Part shown: positions 11,110 to 22,798 of the stretch, in pieces
Layout of the letters: every line of letters begins with the position of its first letter
Position numbering within the stretch: the stretch's first letter is position 1
Position numbers and translations under genes: made by a program
The notes under the pieces: generated by a model
Told to the model about the DNA's origin: nothing
Database searches by the model: none
The model's input: only the letters and a program-made list of their open reading frames with translations
NCBI GenBank assembly: GCA_013054445.1
Contig: JAAMPI010000023.1
Coordinates: 1 to 64,000 of the forward strand
From: Cudoniella acicularis
Lineage: Eukaryota > Ascomycota > Leotiomycetes > Helotiales > Helotiaceae
Direction of reading: 5' to 3'
DNA length: 64,000 nt

Positions 11110-12660
11110 ATGCGTCTTCAGATATTGTCACGACTATCCCCACCACAGATTCAGCTTTACAGAAGCGTTGCCTTCTCGAGACAATTTGGACTACCATTTG
11201 AATTACGGAAGGGCTTCTGTGCTTCACAAAGATCCCAAGTTATCAAACCCTTTTTACTCGCAGACATCGGCGAAGGTTAGTCCTATGAAATGGCTAGGCA
11301 ATGTCATATACTGACACAATTTCTAGGCATTAGAGAATGCGAAATTATCCAGTGGTTTGTCGAGCCAGAGGCTCGGGTCGAAGAATGGGACAAACTCTGC
11401 GAAGTCCAAAGCGACAAAGCCTCCGTGGAAATCACCAGCAGATTTGCTGGGGTGATTAAAAAGCTTCACTATGAGGCTGGAGACATGGCAAAGGTGGGAA
11501 AACCTTTGCTAGACATTGATATAGAAAGCGATGTCAACGAGCAGGATCTGGCAGCTCTGACGGGTTCCACATCTGGAGAAGAATCGCAAGCACAAGCAAA
11601 TGATGTGACAAAAGTATCAGGAATAGTTCCTCTACCGAGTAAAGAGAATAACGGCGAGACGAATTCGAAAAATTCTAGAGCAAGGGACGGGATTGTTGAA
11701 CAGGACGGGGCCATATCGGAAATGTCCAGACCCAAAGGAAAATATGCAAGTTTAGCAACCCCTGCTGTCAGGCATCTTACGAAAGAGTTGAACGTCGATA
11801 TACAAGAGGTGCATGGAACTGGCAAAGACGGACGCGTCCTAAAAGAAGACGTGTATCAGTTCGCCAAGCAAAGAGATGCAGGTGATGTTCGAGCCACTCA
11901 AACTTCGGCGTCCTCTTCAGTCGATACCGAGCAAGCGGAGAACATAGTTCCGTTGTCGAATACCCAATTCCACATGTTCAAGGCAATGACCAAGTCATTG
12001 TCAAAACCGCATTTTTTGTACGCTGACGAGATTGATTTTACCGGCCTCTCAGAACTGCGATCCAGGCTGAATAAGGGGTTGGCAAAATCACCTCTGAATG
12101 ATGTTGGCAAATTGTCATTTCTTCCTTTCATCATCAAGGCTATGTCTCTAGCACTTCAAAGTTACCCGATGTTGAACGCCAGAGTCGATGAGGATGCCGA
12201 AACAGGGAAGCCAGTACTGGTTCACCGAAGCCAACACAATATTGGCGTAGCAATAGATACCCCTTCCGGTTTGCTGGTTCCCGTCATCAGGAATGTTTCA
12301 AGCCTCAACGTGCTTTCTATCGCCGCGGAATTGATCCGGCTGCAGTCGCTAGCAGCATCAGGCAAGCTTTCCACTCGGGACCTGTCCGGCGGCACAATAA
12401 CGCTCTCGAATATTGGCAGCATCGGAGGCACTTACGTCTCCCCAGTCATTGTAGAAAAGGAGGTGGCAATCTTAGGCGTCGGCAGGATGCGAACCATACC
12501 AGCTTTTGGGGAAGCTGGCCAAGTCATAGCCAAGCAAGTCTGTAACTTCAGTTGGAGCGCGGACCATAGAGTCATAGATGGAGCAACAATGGCACGAGCT
12601 GCAGAGGTGGTCAAGGGATTCGTGGAAGACCCGGATAGCATGGTCATTCATCTTCGATGA
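11110..12660 (+). CDS. branched-chain 2-oxoacid dehydrogenase E2 (lipoamide acyltransferase)
   Basis: Exons 11110-11275 and 11327-12660 with a 51-nt intron (GTTAGT .. CTGAC .. CTAG), 499 residues, mitochondrial matrix. It transfers branched acyl groups from the lipoyl arm to CoA in Val/Leu/Ile breakdown. Domains: presequence (1-45), lipoyl domain with the acceptor lysine in SDKAS (Lys86), flexible linker, E3/E1-binding domain (ATPAVRHLTKELNVDI .. GTGKDGRVLKEDV), and a CAT-like catalytic domain ending SADHRVIDGATMARAAEV with the catalytic His. The DHRVIDGATM form and single lipoyl domain favour the branched-chain enzyme over pyruvate or oxoglutarate E2. Intact frame. Divergent from ATP10 (255 bp). 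Confidence 0.93.
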
Positions 12661-13288
12661 TGCCTCTTAGGATACAAAAACTGATATGGCATTTTGGGAT
12701 GCAGCGGACAGGATTCCGGTTAGAGGACGAAATGCTGTTTGTGTGGATATGCAAACAGTATGGTTTAGGGAAACATAATCCTGGATTGGCAGACCATCTC
12801 TGGCCAATAGCCCTCTATTTGGTGCTCAGCCTCAAACTGTATACCGATGCGCTGTCACGTCGCACATAACTTGGAGATGCGGGCCTTTACCCCGCAACTA
12901 GGATTGATGCAAGTAATAGAATAGAGATGTAAATCGCAAGAAGGGCCGGCTATTTGCCAGGAAGAACGCTTTACGGAATGTCAATATGTGCATAGCATTG
13001 AGGTCTTGTGATATCTCATCTAGCCATTCGGCATGCATAGGGTGCTAAACTTGCAGCCCTAAAGGAAACCCAACGCCATTTTCTGTAACCCCGTATGCCC
13101 TTGATGCATTGTGCAAGCGAACTAAAGGGGAATCCCCACCATTAAAGAGCATGCAGTAAGACGCCCAAAGAAAGTCCAGCCATGTAATTGCCCCTTCTGA
13201 ACAAGCCTATGCCGATCGTAACGCCAAAAAAAAAAAAAAATCCTTTTGCAAGCATTCGCATCCTCGATCCGCAATAGCAAAGAATATC
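12661..13288. other. intergenic, convergent 3' regions
   Basis: 628 bp between the convergent E2 and gluconokinase genes. Contains a 14-base A run near 13227. No gene recognised. Confidence 0.6.
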
Positions 13289-14025
13289 TTACGAGTCCAT
13301 TAGCAACGCTTTTCGGACTGCCTCATCGATCTTGGCAAGTGCCTCTTCCTCAACTTCTTCCAGAGATCCGCTCACGTCGACGCTTATGACATCTGTCTCA
13401 TCCGGTCCAGGAGCTTCGAGAATGCTACATTGGCTATGTACCATACTGGCGCCCATGAAATGTCCCTTTCTTGCACCAACTCTTGCAATCAACACCTCCT
13501 CCCTTGCATGCAAGTACACAAAGTGAACCAGTACATCATGCGAATAGTATGGGGCAACGCGGATGACGTCGCGGTATTTGCGCTTCAGTGCTGAACAGGT
13601 GACGACGACACCTAGGGATCCAGCGCGTAGTTGGCGCAGGGCCTCTTGGCGGAGCTGTGTAAGCCAATCCCAGCGGTCTGCGTCGGTAAGAGCGATGCCT
13701 TTAGACATTTTTTCTACATTTGAATCGGTATGAAACTACGGAGTATTAGGATAGCACATTCAATATTGAGCAACATGCGTACCTCATCTCCTTCAATGTA
13801 GGGAAGGTTCATGGCTTTTGCTATGAATTGTGCGACTGTGCTCTTGCCGCAGCCAGCTGGTCCGGTAATCAACCAAATGTGGTGGTGCTTTGCATCAAGC
13901 TGTTGTAAATTTGAATTGGCGCCGTTGGTCATTGTATTCGAAGTGGTTGATGATATCGGAAGGTGATCGGAGGTGGGCGGAGTGGGTTGACCCATTGTTG
14001 AACGGTTCTCGTAGGACAGCATCAT
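13289..14025 (-). CDS. gluconokinase
   Basis: Exons 13783-14025 and 13289-13735 with a 47-nt intron, 229 residues. Phosphorylates gluconate to 6-phosphogluconate, feeding the pentose phosphate pathway. Walker A GPAGCGKST at residues 55-63. The splice joins YIEGDE to FHTDSNVEKMSKGIALTDAD, reproducing the family signature (GDxFHP..N..KM..G.PL.D.DR) and ruling out the later in-frame ATG (13708) as the start. An unusual 48-residue Ser/Thr/Asn-rich N-terminal extension precedes the kinase core; a second ATG at residue 11 is an alternative start. Confidence 0.93.
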
Positions 14026-16847
14026 TGCTCTTATGTGAGGATTCTGGAGGGGAACTCGGCGAGTCAGAGTGAACAGTGAAGTCCTGAAGTCAGTGAATTG
14101 AGCAAAGGAAGTAGCAATAGACTCTGACTACGTCACACGCAGCGCAGGAAAGGAAAGAAAAATGACAAGGACAAGACAGAAAATTCTCGGCGAGAAAAGG
14201 TCAAAAGTCCAAAGTGAGAGTGAGGCAATTTACAAAACTCACGATGCGGCGGGTAGGGCGTCCTCTTATGGGAGGACAGGATCAGGATCAGAACCCAACC
14301 TTCCGCCGTTGCACAAAAGGAGGACGGACGGGGACTCGAGCTGCCCCACACTACTACCTAGTAGTGCATCTAGCTACAAGCGTGACAGCTAGACAGCTAG
14401 TGGCCTAAATGAAGAAAAAGCCACCGATTTGTTTTTTGCTTGAGACACGATCTGGGAGATGGGAACGAGCTGGGGGGTCTGGGGGTCCCGGTACGGGCAT
14501 GATGGGTGGCCTATAATACCTGTATGCCAGCGTATGGGCCGAACGGGTAGCCATTGGGGACACCCGCCTGTGATATGGATTAATAGAGACGGCAGTCTGG
14601 CAGTGGCAGAGCGCAGAGAGCACTTTCGGGTGAAGGGCCTGAAGTCAAGGGAAAACGACGTTGGGTGATGAGCATGCCAGCGTGGGCAATAGCCGCAATG
14701 ACATTGGAACTTGGCAATTATTGCGATAATGAGAGCGCCAGAGCGTGCCACGCCAACCGATGCGAAAGGCAAAAGGGGAGTGAGGCACAGCGCGGAGTCG
14801 TCCTCGGATTGGGGATGGGGGATGGGAATGAGAATTTGGGACATCGGCCTCGAAAAGCCTCAGGGCTCAGGAGACTCGCACGCAAAGTGCCACAGTGCCA
14901 CGCTGCCACGCTGCCACGGCCTCGGCGACGGCCACGGTGGACTTGGGCTGTCGCTGGCGTTGGCGTTGCGAGCGGCGGGCCGTGAGACCTGGACGCCTGT
15001 AAATTGGAAATTGAGCACTGTACGAAAGTATTGCGAGCAGACTGTGGACTCACCAGAGACAGCGCCACCGCGGCAACCAGAGCCAGATTCGGGAGCCAGG
15101 ATATGATGTCAGCTGGCCAGTGAAAATTCTCCGTAGCTGTCTGAAGTCCTATTTTGACATCGTGGAGCGTGGGTTCCTGGAAAGGAGATTTTCAACCAAA
15201 TTTTGCGTGCTTTTCATTCGCGCATGGAAAAGGCGGAAGCATCCAGATTACAGAGCTGCGTCGATATCGGACCTCAACAACGAAGCTCTCGTCCCTACTC
15301 GACCAACTCGACCAAGCCTGTGCGGGCAGGCCGCAATACATCACACTCATCACACATCACACATCACACATCATACCGGACTCATATTCGACACCGAGCA
15401 TATTTTAATATTAATGCCTCGCGCGGCCGCGAAAGACACATCCACATCCACGGAGATTTCCTTGGACAGTCACGGCGCACGCGATGTCTTTCTCAGTCTC
15501 AGCAGTCAGGACTCCGTTCCTCGATGTCTTCCGCCTTCCGCCTTCCTTCCGCCTTCCTTCCATCGCGTTCCCCAACATTTGCACCCAAACCCGTGGTTTC
15601 ACATCCAGACAAATCGACGCCACACTGCCGCTCTAATCGGGATGCTTGCGTCTTGAGGAGGACCGGGGTTCCCAAGCGTGGCTTTGCGCCGCGCCTTTTC
15701 TGGCCTTGTGCGCCCCAAGCGTGGGGGTCACTCTAACACACCCACACTCACGCACGCACAAACTCGACGACCCTCGATGTTAGTTTTCCATGTTCACTTT
15801 GATCCACAAGCCTATTCCCTGGTCTAACGCCAAAAATCCAAACGCCTCCCCCCCCCATTTGTCCCTTCTCACGCGGGTTTTGAAGGTAAATGTAATATTT
15901 GTACACACACCGCTCTTGTGCATCCTCAGGCCAGGAGGTCCGAAGCCCCCAAGAACAGCTGACCTGCCCCCTTTGGACACTAGCACAACAAATCGGAACT
16001 GTTCACGGCAACCTCACGCTGCAAGAGGCACCGCGGAGTCCGGCTTGTCAATGCCCGGTCGTATTCACAGCTTATACCATAAATTCAACTAAGTGGTCCA
16101 GCATCAGCTCAACTTTTCTTGGAAGAGAACTTCACCCGCGCTGGGCCAGCCGCCTGCAGCATCCTCTTGCTGCAAGTCCACGGCTCATATTGCGGAGAAG
16201 CCTGGATCGTTTTGAGGGGTAATGTTTCGCAGAGCGTGCTGAGATGGGCCTGCAGCTGCCAACTCTTCCAACGCAAGCGACCCGTAATGTTCTTTTGCGA
16301 AGACTGAAGCTTCCTTGAAACGCAATTGCATCTACAGCACGTGTGGCCTCTCCTGATCCGTGGACAAGGTTGTTCAAATAGCCAAAGTATCGATATGCTC
16401 GTTTTCGGCCTTTAATAATTATTTGCAAATCATTTAATAACCCCACGCACTACTCGCAACGCCAGCGGGTGAAAGGCGTGCTTGGAAGTATAATGAGCGA
16501 GTGTTCTCCCTTTCTCTCTCTCTTTTGTGCGTGGCCAACTTGGCCAGTCAAAACATCAACGTTTGCAATTCTCCAAAGATTTGAGCAAAGTTTGTCCCAG
16601 CCCTCTTGATCTTACCACACGTGACCAGTAGGTCTTCATTAGTGGGGTCGGTTAAGGCCGATTGTGGAGAAGGTCAAGTAATCGTCCCTTGGGTTTGACG
16701 TCGGCTTGTAAAATGCATCCTTTCTGTCGTCATTTTGCTTTTAATTGTCTTCCAAAACCAACAAAACCTTTAACTCGGGATTGTGTATCAGTTTCTGTTA
16801 TCTTTGGCAAAGGAAGAAAACAATTGCCCTCCAACAGACCTCTCACA
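14026..16847. other. long intergenic spacer with simple repeats
   Basis: 2.8 kb shared upstream region of gluconokinase and the aldolase. It holds a TCACACA-type repeat (about 15341-15375), a CCTTCCG/CCTTCC polypyrimidine tract (about 15528-15562) and a C10 run near 15850. Several open frames up to 178 codons exist but are low-complexity and overlap in more than one frame, so I do not call genes. Confidence 0.55.
15341..15375. repeat. TCACACA-type microsatellite
   Basis: About four imperfect 7-base units of TCACACA. Simple sequence repeat; no spacers, so not a CRISPR array. Confidence 0.8.
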
Positions 16848-18584
16848 ATGGCGACGGCAATGAAGACTGCGAATCATGTCAAGGCGGTGATGGACGAAGG
16901 CAAAACAGCATTCGGCTGCTGGCAAATGGCCCCCGGTTCGAACATTTCGAGGACACTTGCCCGGACTGGTGTTGACTTCGTGGTTGTCGACGTAACCAAC
17001 CTATTTCTTTGTCCCTTTCTATCGACTCACTCCTCCAAGTGGTTGGGAGGATGCGTCATGCTTCAGGCTCCTCTTGCCTCCATCCTCGAAACAATATAGT
17101 GCTAATTTGTTAAAGTGTGAGCGTAGGTCTTCCTAGACTCAAGGTGTCTGATTTGCCTAGGTTTCGAGTTTGCCCCAAAAAAGATTGCTTGGGCACTCTG
17201 TCTCCTTTAAAGCAACAAATTGGGATTGCAAGAAATAAGCTAACCTTTCTCGCAGATGGCAATATAGACGGTGAGGCCTAGTCCTTTACAAAGCAGCCAA
17301 GTTTAAAGTGGCTTGAGAGAAGCGCCTTTGACGTCTTATTTTCCACCTCGGTGCCTTTCTCGGTCGCTATGCCAAGGCAGGGGCACAGTTGCTCAAGAGC
17401 ATACCGGGTTAGAAGGTTGATTTTGCCTTTAAAAGGTTTAGTGTTTTTTTGGTCCGTTAACTCATTGGCACCGCCGCATCAAAGTTGAGGAGATAGGCAT
17501 AGTCTTTGAGCGTTGGCCCAATGACACCAGGTGTCATTGATAGCCCTGCAATCCAAAGCTCCAATTAAAAGAAACGCGGTACTGATGTTTACTATAGATG
17601 CCGCAATGCACGATGCAGTTCCAACTATTGCCTCGTGTGGCGTGTCGCCGTAAGAATAACTAAATTCCTTCAGATATTTGTCACTTCCCCTAAGGACACT
17701 TGCCTACATAATCAAAAGAGCTTGTTCTGCTTCCTTCACTACTACTACCAGAATATCTTGAACAGCGATATGCTGACTTTCCCATCTTCTAGAGTTGTAA
17801 GGATTCCGGACAATCAAGCCTATATGGTCAAGCGTAGGTGCCCTCTTTGCCACAAACACCTCTTCATGTTAAATAGAAGTTTAGGCGCACTCGACAGTGG
17901 CGCGCATGCTATACTTGTGCCCCTCCTATACACAGTCGAGGATGCAAAGAAGCTCGTTCGCAGTGCAAAGTTTCCGCCGCAAGGAAATCGTGGATTCGGC
18001 AGTCCATTTCCACAAGAACGATTCAACCCCTCGTTGGGAGCTACCGATTACCTCCAACAGGCCAACGACTCAATTCTCACAATCGTCCGTAAGTAGTTCC
18101 CAGCGTTGGAGCATATTTAAACCCCTGGAGAAATGATTTATCCCCAGAAATATCTCTCGACTCTCGGATTCTCGGATATTCCTTGAAGTACCACTGATGT
18201 GAAGATCTTGATATTCTAGAAATCGAGACAAAAGAGGCTTTGGAAAACGTCGACGAAATCGCAGCTGTGCCAGGCATAGACGTCTTATTCGTGGGACCCT
18301 TTGATCTGGGCAACAATATAGGCCACCCGATTCTTGAAGGCAAAATACATGATAATTTGCATAAAGCAATCGATAAGGTCCTCAAGGCTGCAAATGCTAC
18401 TGGGAAAAAGGCTGGGATATTCTGTTCAAACGGCGAGCAGGGCAGGAAGTATGCGGAGGATGGCTTTCATTTTATAAGTGCAGCGACAGATATATACGTC
18501 CTCGCCGGAGGCGTCATGGCATCCTTGGCGACAGCGAAGGGTCAAGGTCCCGCACCACGGTTGACGGGACCATACGGAAAATAG
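16848..18584 (+). CDS. HpcH/HpaI family class II aldolase with two microexons
   Basis: Seven exons: 16848-16991, 17116-17122 (7 nt), 17256-17270 (15 nt), 17598-17649, 17793-17833, 17885-18088, 18220-18584; 275 residues. The family cleaves or forms 4-hydroxy-2-oxo acids with a divalent metal. The spliced product reads through the core signature VDCEHGNIDDAAMHDAV, then SPVVRIPDNQAYMVKRALD, HAILVPLLYTVEDA, NRGFGSPFP, IETKEALENV (metal-binding Glu) and GIDVLFVGPFDLG (metal-binding Asp). Introns are 124, 133, 327, 143, 51 and 131 nt, much longer than elsewhere in the window, and all carry GT..AG ends. An upstream in-frame ATG would add a short basic leader (possible mitochondrial form), but CACAATGGCG at 16848 fits a fungal start better. 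Substrate not predictable. Confidence 0.88.
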
Positions 18585-18903
18585 GAATCCGTCACAGCGA
18601 GGAAGGAATTGGAATCGGACTGCTTGTTAGACTGTCTGCTGTAAAACAGTTAAGATCTCCAGGTGAGCAGCAAGAAGGGGGTTACCGTATAGATTAATGA
18701 GAGTCGATGAGATGAAAAGATTAATAAGGCTATTGACTTTCTAAATATTGATGTATCTGTGAATAATTTAGTCGCGTAGTTGCTTAAATAGGAAATTTTT
18801 ATAAGATGCTAATAGTTTACTACTTTTCTCTACATCCACGAGTTGATAACGAAAACTTTTACCCTCCGTATTGGGTATAGCGCAAACCGACTCTCATTAA
18901 TTT
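18585..18903. other. AT-rich convergent 3' region
   Basis: 319 bp between convergent stops, strongly AT-rich (18710-18840), consistent with 3' UTRs and polyadenylation signals. No gene seen. Confidence 0.6.
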
Positions 18904-19282
18904 CTATGATTTAGGATCTGATATAATATCCATCTTCTCCATCACCTGCTCAGCAGAAAATCTATGCATCAGCTTTTGTGCTTTTGCAGATAACTCTGGA
19001 CGTTCTAATCCATGCTCGGTTTTGGCGATATGAATCTACGTGAAGTCAGCATACTGTTCTACATTAGTTTTGCTAGAGACCAACCACTGGAACATCGAAT
19101 TCGTAAAGATCCTGCCAGCCCTTTGCATCTGGTGTCATGACATCGATCTCTTTGTAGACGAATGGGTGCTTGTCCCATACGGTTGACAGAACTTGCTTCG
19201 CATTGACGCACAAGGAGCAATTCTGGCGTGTAAAAAGCGTGATTCTACACGCGTATTGAAATAATCTTGGACTTGAACGCAT
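18904..19282 (-). CDS. glutaredoxin-like protein (DUF836 type)
   Basis: Exons 19085-19282 and 18904-19035, intron 49 nt (donor GTTGGT, branch CTGAC), 109 residues. Thioredoxin-fold start RITLFTRQNCSLC with a Cys-x2-Cys active site (NCSLC), followed by the cis-Pro strand YEFDVPVIHI; this matches the short glutaredoxin-like family that includes the yeast ORF YDR286C. The helix after it (ERPELSAKAQKLMHRFSAEQV) ends the protein. The N-terminal RSSPRLFQYACR is basic and could be a mitochondrial signal. I take ATG 19282; an ATG 48 bp upstream would add 16 residues. Confidence 0.82.
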
Positions 19283-20017
19283 GATAAGGGTACGACCCGA
19301 TTTAGAAGCTTGAAACTCGGGGTTTTGCAAACTTCTATTTTAGCGGATTTCAGGGCATCTGGAAAGGTGCTAGGAAGTCAATTGCAATTAGGCCAGAGCC
19401 AGGGTGCCTTAGCCTTGAATGGGAAAGCGGTCACGGACCGCAGTAACTTTTCCGGCAGCCTGTTAATCAGGTCGGTCGGAAATATAGCACTTTCGACTTT
19501 GTACTTCCGTCTTTCGCACCTTACTAAAAAAACGAACTTCAACAAAATGACCTATTCGCACACCTGTTTTATAAAAAACAAAGGTCACTCTGTAAATATA
19601 TATTTATCGTTCGGGAGGTGCCCTTCTATGCGCTGTAGTGAGTCTACGGTTCCGCTTAGGTGAGTGCGGCTACTGTATAGTGAGTAAGTGCATGCGAGTA
19701 CACACATAATAGGCGCGCGAAAATTAAAAGTAAATGTCCATTTTATATTATCAGCTCTATCAGCTGAATGGCGCGAAATATACACTCTAAACAAGAAGTA
19801 GGATAGGCTTAAATTAATTTGTATTATGTGAAAGTCTGTAATACAAAGTTGGAAGTGCAAAGTCGAAAGCGCAAAGTTCGTATTTCCGACCGACCTGACT
19901 AACAGTCTGCCGTAAACTTTGGATTATTCTAGAACAGGTTAAGCTCTTGCTCTTCGCAACTTGCAATAATATTTTCAACTTGAGCCTTTATCTCTTTTCG
20001 ACGGTCACTAGCTCAAG
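19283..20017. other. divergent promoter Grx/CHORD carrying a transposon-like insert
   Basis: 735 bp between divergent genes; most of it is the terminal-inverted-repeat element annotated separately, which leaves little native promoter sequence on either side. Confidence 0.6.
19450..19915. mobile_element. MITE-like element with about 60-bp terminal inverted repeats
   Basis: The left end (19450-19510) and the reverse complement of the right end (19850-19915) share CGGCAG-C-TGTTA-TCAGGTCGGTCGGAAATA and then CTTTCGACTTTG-ACTTCC with a few mismatches and a small gap. The 340-bp interior is AT-rich and has no transposase frame, so this is a non-autonomous or decayed DNA transposon. Exact ends and target duplication are unclear: a TA occurs near both outer edges but not at matching positions. 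It occupies the shared promoter of the glutaredoxin-like and CHORD genes. Confidence 0.75.
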
Positions 20018-21114
20018 ATGGCGCAAAAATGCGTTCACCAGTCCTGTAGCAAGATATACACAGACCCGGAAGAAGAATGTCTCTACCACCCTGGCCCGCC
20101 TATCTTTCATGAGGGGCAGAAAGGTGAGAAGCTCCCCTCAACAACCACAGAGCTGTGTGATCTTTTCTTAGGCTTCAGTTTGGATTTACATTATGGCATC
20201 CAGGTTGGAAGTGTTGCAAGCCACGAGTTTTGACTTTCGACGAATTCCTCTCGATCCCACCTTGCACTACAGGCAAACACTCCACTACCGATCTTCCTCC
20301 AACGATCGAAAAGAAAAAGGGCGCCGACATTTCGGAAAGCGCTTCTCCAACTCCAAAATCAAGCACTCCCACGCCAGAAGCTTCCCGTGCTCCTGTCGCC
20401 GCACCACAGCCTACCGCAACACCCCCACCCCCACCAGAATCCGAAGATGATGAACCTGGCGTCGAGATTCCAAATGGCAAGATCTGTAGACGGAAGGCAT
20501 GTGGAATACAATACTTGGGGGGTAGCAGAGAGAATGAGAAATGCGTGTTCCACCCTGGAGCTCCAATATTTCATGAAGGCAGCAAGGGCTACACATGTTG
20601 CAAACGTAGAGTCTTGGAGTTCGACGAGTTCATGAAGATCGAGGGGTGCGAGACCAAGGACAAGCATTTGTTTATTGGCAGTGGCAAAAAGAAGGGAGGT
20701 AAGACTGGGGGCGAGGAGTTGTTAGAAACCGTCAGGTAAGTCTCTCAGCAGCGTGCTTAGAGCAATGGTTGACTTATATTATTTCGCTACAGACACGACT
20801 TCTACCAAACTCCAACCAGCGTGATCGCATCCTTTTTCCTGAAGAAGATAAACAAAGAAAAAGCATCCGTAAAGTTTGCTGAGACGGAGCTTTCTCTCGA
20901 TCTCCCTACAACTGATGACCCGCCGAAACGATACAAGGCTGTCATACCCCTTTTCGGTCTAATCAATACGACAACCTCAACATTCAAGATAATGGGAACC
21001 AAGTTGGAGATAAACTTTGTAAAGGCAGATGGCAACTCTTGGCCAGTTCTGAGAAGTGACGAACAGAGGACGGGGGAGATCATCCAAGTTGGCAGAGCAG
21101 GAAGGGCGTTGTGA
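20018..21114 (+). CDS. CHORD-CS domain protein (Rar1/CHP-like HSP90 co-chaperone)
   Basis: Exons 20018-20123, 20204-20735, 20793-21114; introns 80 and 57 nt; 319 residues. Two zinc-binding CHORD domains: residues about 5-62 (CVHQSC .. CLYHPG .. FHEGQKGWKCC) and about 145-205 (CRRKAC .. CVFHPGAPIFHEG .. CCKRR), joined by a Pro/Ser/Thr-rich linker, then a CS (p23-like) domain about 217-305 (DFYQTPTSVIASFFLKKINKEK). The family binds HSP90 with SGT1 and supports assembly of client complexes. The first splice restores the CHORD signature GQKG-WKCC, fixing the exon ends. Frame intact. Confidence 0.94.
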
Positions 21115-21319
21115 TAGGCGTATTACACCATCTGATGGCCATTCGCATAGAGTAGGCCTCTGAAAAGAGCACCGAGGGTATGAAGCCAATTGCAACACAA
21201 TAGAAATAGATATCCTATAGCAGGAATCAAGAAAATATTCTTGCTTGTTAGAACCCTCCAAGACTGCAACCAACCCAGTACCGCAAGGCTGATATTTAAG
21301 AGGGTGATTGAAGATCCTT

Positions 21320-22411
21320 TTAAGTGTTGATCGTTATGGTTCGTTTGAGAGCAGCCTCGGTCGAATCTTGTTGACGGTCTTGGGAGTCATTCGTGGCAGA
21401 ACTAGAAGAGGGTAAAGATAGATCGGCAGTTCGTGGTGAGCTTGACAAAGGTGAATCATTCGTGGTAGATGTAGAAGAGGGTAAAGATGGATCGGCAGTT
21501 GGCGGTGGGCTTGGCAAAGTCGTTTCTGGCATTGTTGGCAACTGGACAAAAATATGTGAGTCCTTAATACGTCTTGCACCCGGTGGAAAATTTGTTGGAA
21601 GTTTTTTGTATACAGCAATGGGGGCTCCCTCGTCAAGGCTAATTGCATCATTCATGTTGGTTGAGTTTCGGTCGGAACGCCTGGAGGTTGTTCGGGTTCT
21701 ATTGATATGTGAGCAATTTCTTTCCAGAGGATGACAAAAAACGTACAAAGGTAAAGCTGGTTCCTCCTTTTTCTTAACTATTTGCTTTTTGATGGTTACT
21801 AAACCCATGTCGAGAAAGCTCACAATCGTAATAATGGGTGTCCCAAGGAAAGAGTTCCAGGGTGGACTCTCAGGTCGGGCCCAGTTGTAATATAATCCAA
21901 TGACAATACCAATGATGGCCACTATGGCACCAATCTGAAGGATGTTGTAGAATCCCCAATAGAACATCATAGTATCTTCCTGGTGGCAGAACTGGAGAGC
22001 AAGTGCCGTGTAAGTTTCCATAACAATTGCAATGACCCCAATCACTACACAAGGTAACGTTAAAAGAAGGCACACCATCGCCTTTTTAGCATGGTCCATT
22101 TGCAGTTTCGTTATCTGATCATCCAGTAAACCCAGGCTTGGGTCAAAGTCGTCTGCCACCCGTTTCTCCTCGGCCAAAAGATTTCTGCCACCAGTATCAA
22201 TGAGTGTAATGACAGCGCTGCATACAAAAAGACCTTACCTTCGAGCTTTGTCTGCGCTAACATAACCCTGTGAGGCTATGAAAAGCAACGCAATGACCAG
22301 ACCAAACATGCCCCAATATAACCCTTTCGCTTGCGAGTGTGTCAGGCTATCCGCGAAAGCAGCATATAAATGGCATTTCTGCGCATCGCTCATATTTGCT
22401 CCCGGCGCCAT
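21320..22411 (-). CDS. unknown four-helix membrane protein
   Basis: Exons 22239-22411 and 21320-22184, intron 54 nt, 345 residues. No family recognised. Four hydrophobic segments: about 31-52 (YWGMFGLVIALLFIASQGYV), 90-113 (VCLLLTLPCVVIGVIAIVME), 123-148 (YNILQIGAIVAIIGIVIGLY) and about 162-178. A short acidic loop (EEKRVADDFDPSLG) separates the first two. The long C-terminal tail (about 165 residues) is Ser/Pro/Thr-rich and hydrophilic, with an imperfect tandem repeat of a 23-residue unit (TADPSLPSS / TADLSLPSS). ATG 22411 chosen; a second Met lies six residues downstream. Convergent with the CHORD gene, 205 bp apart. May be lineage-specific. Confidence 0.72.
21391..21530 (-). repeat. two-copy 69-bp tandem repeat in coding tail
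   Basis: Two adjacent, diverged 69-bp copies (starting about 21393 and 21462 on the + strand) share AGAAGAGGGTAAAGAT and GATCGGCAGTT. In frame they give the 23-residue Ser/Pro repeat of the membrane protein. Repeat-length variation would keep the frame. Confidence 0.8.
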
Positions 22412-22798
22412 GTTGTGCAAATTGGGGAATTAAAACCAGAGTCCAGAATGTATCTAGGTACCGAAAGCTGGAGAATTGGGCGGGTCTCTGTGCCAAGTAG
22501 TTGAGTTGACAATTGTCGTAACATATGTGTTGCATAAGAACGATTAAGCCTAGGGAATGATATTGCTGTGAACAAAATAAAACTTGGAGTATCCGGTAAC
22601 AAGCATTCATGAATAAATCTGACGATCCAAGAAACAACGGTGGTCATTTGGAATCTGCTCGGGGACGACAGAATGACGTTCGCATAACATTCTTTTAGAA
22701 ATAGACAGATTTAGCAGCTGGAACCCTGGGTGGCTCTGGGACTAATAACTTAGTATGAGCCATGATTTAATTCTGGATCAGGAAGGTACAGACATGGA
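22412..22798. other. intergenic between tandem minus-strand genes
   Basis: 387 bp: 5' region of the four-helix protein and 3' region of the mitochondrial protein. An upstream open frame (22390-22647) overlaps the first exon out of frame and is not protein-like. Confidence 0.55.

Noticed and set aside
13706..13708. ATG 13708 as the gluconokinase start
   Set aside because: It lies inside exon 2; the upstream exon carries the Walker A motif and joins in frame.
15341..15375. Short regular repeats resembling an array
   Set aside because: 7-bp microsatellite without spacers in a eukaryotic genome; not CRISPR.
15203..15736. 177-codon frame (and overlapping 15120-15656)
   Set aside because: Two overlapping frames over simple repeats and polypyrimidine tract; neither protein-like.
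17635..18096. Continuous 153-codon frame across introns of the aldolase
   Set aside because: It reads through two introns; splicing at GT..AG restores the conserved family sequence.
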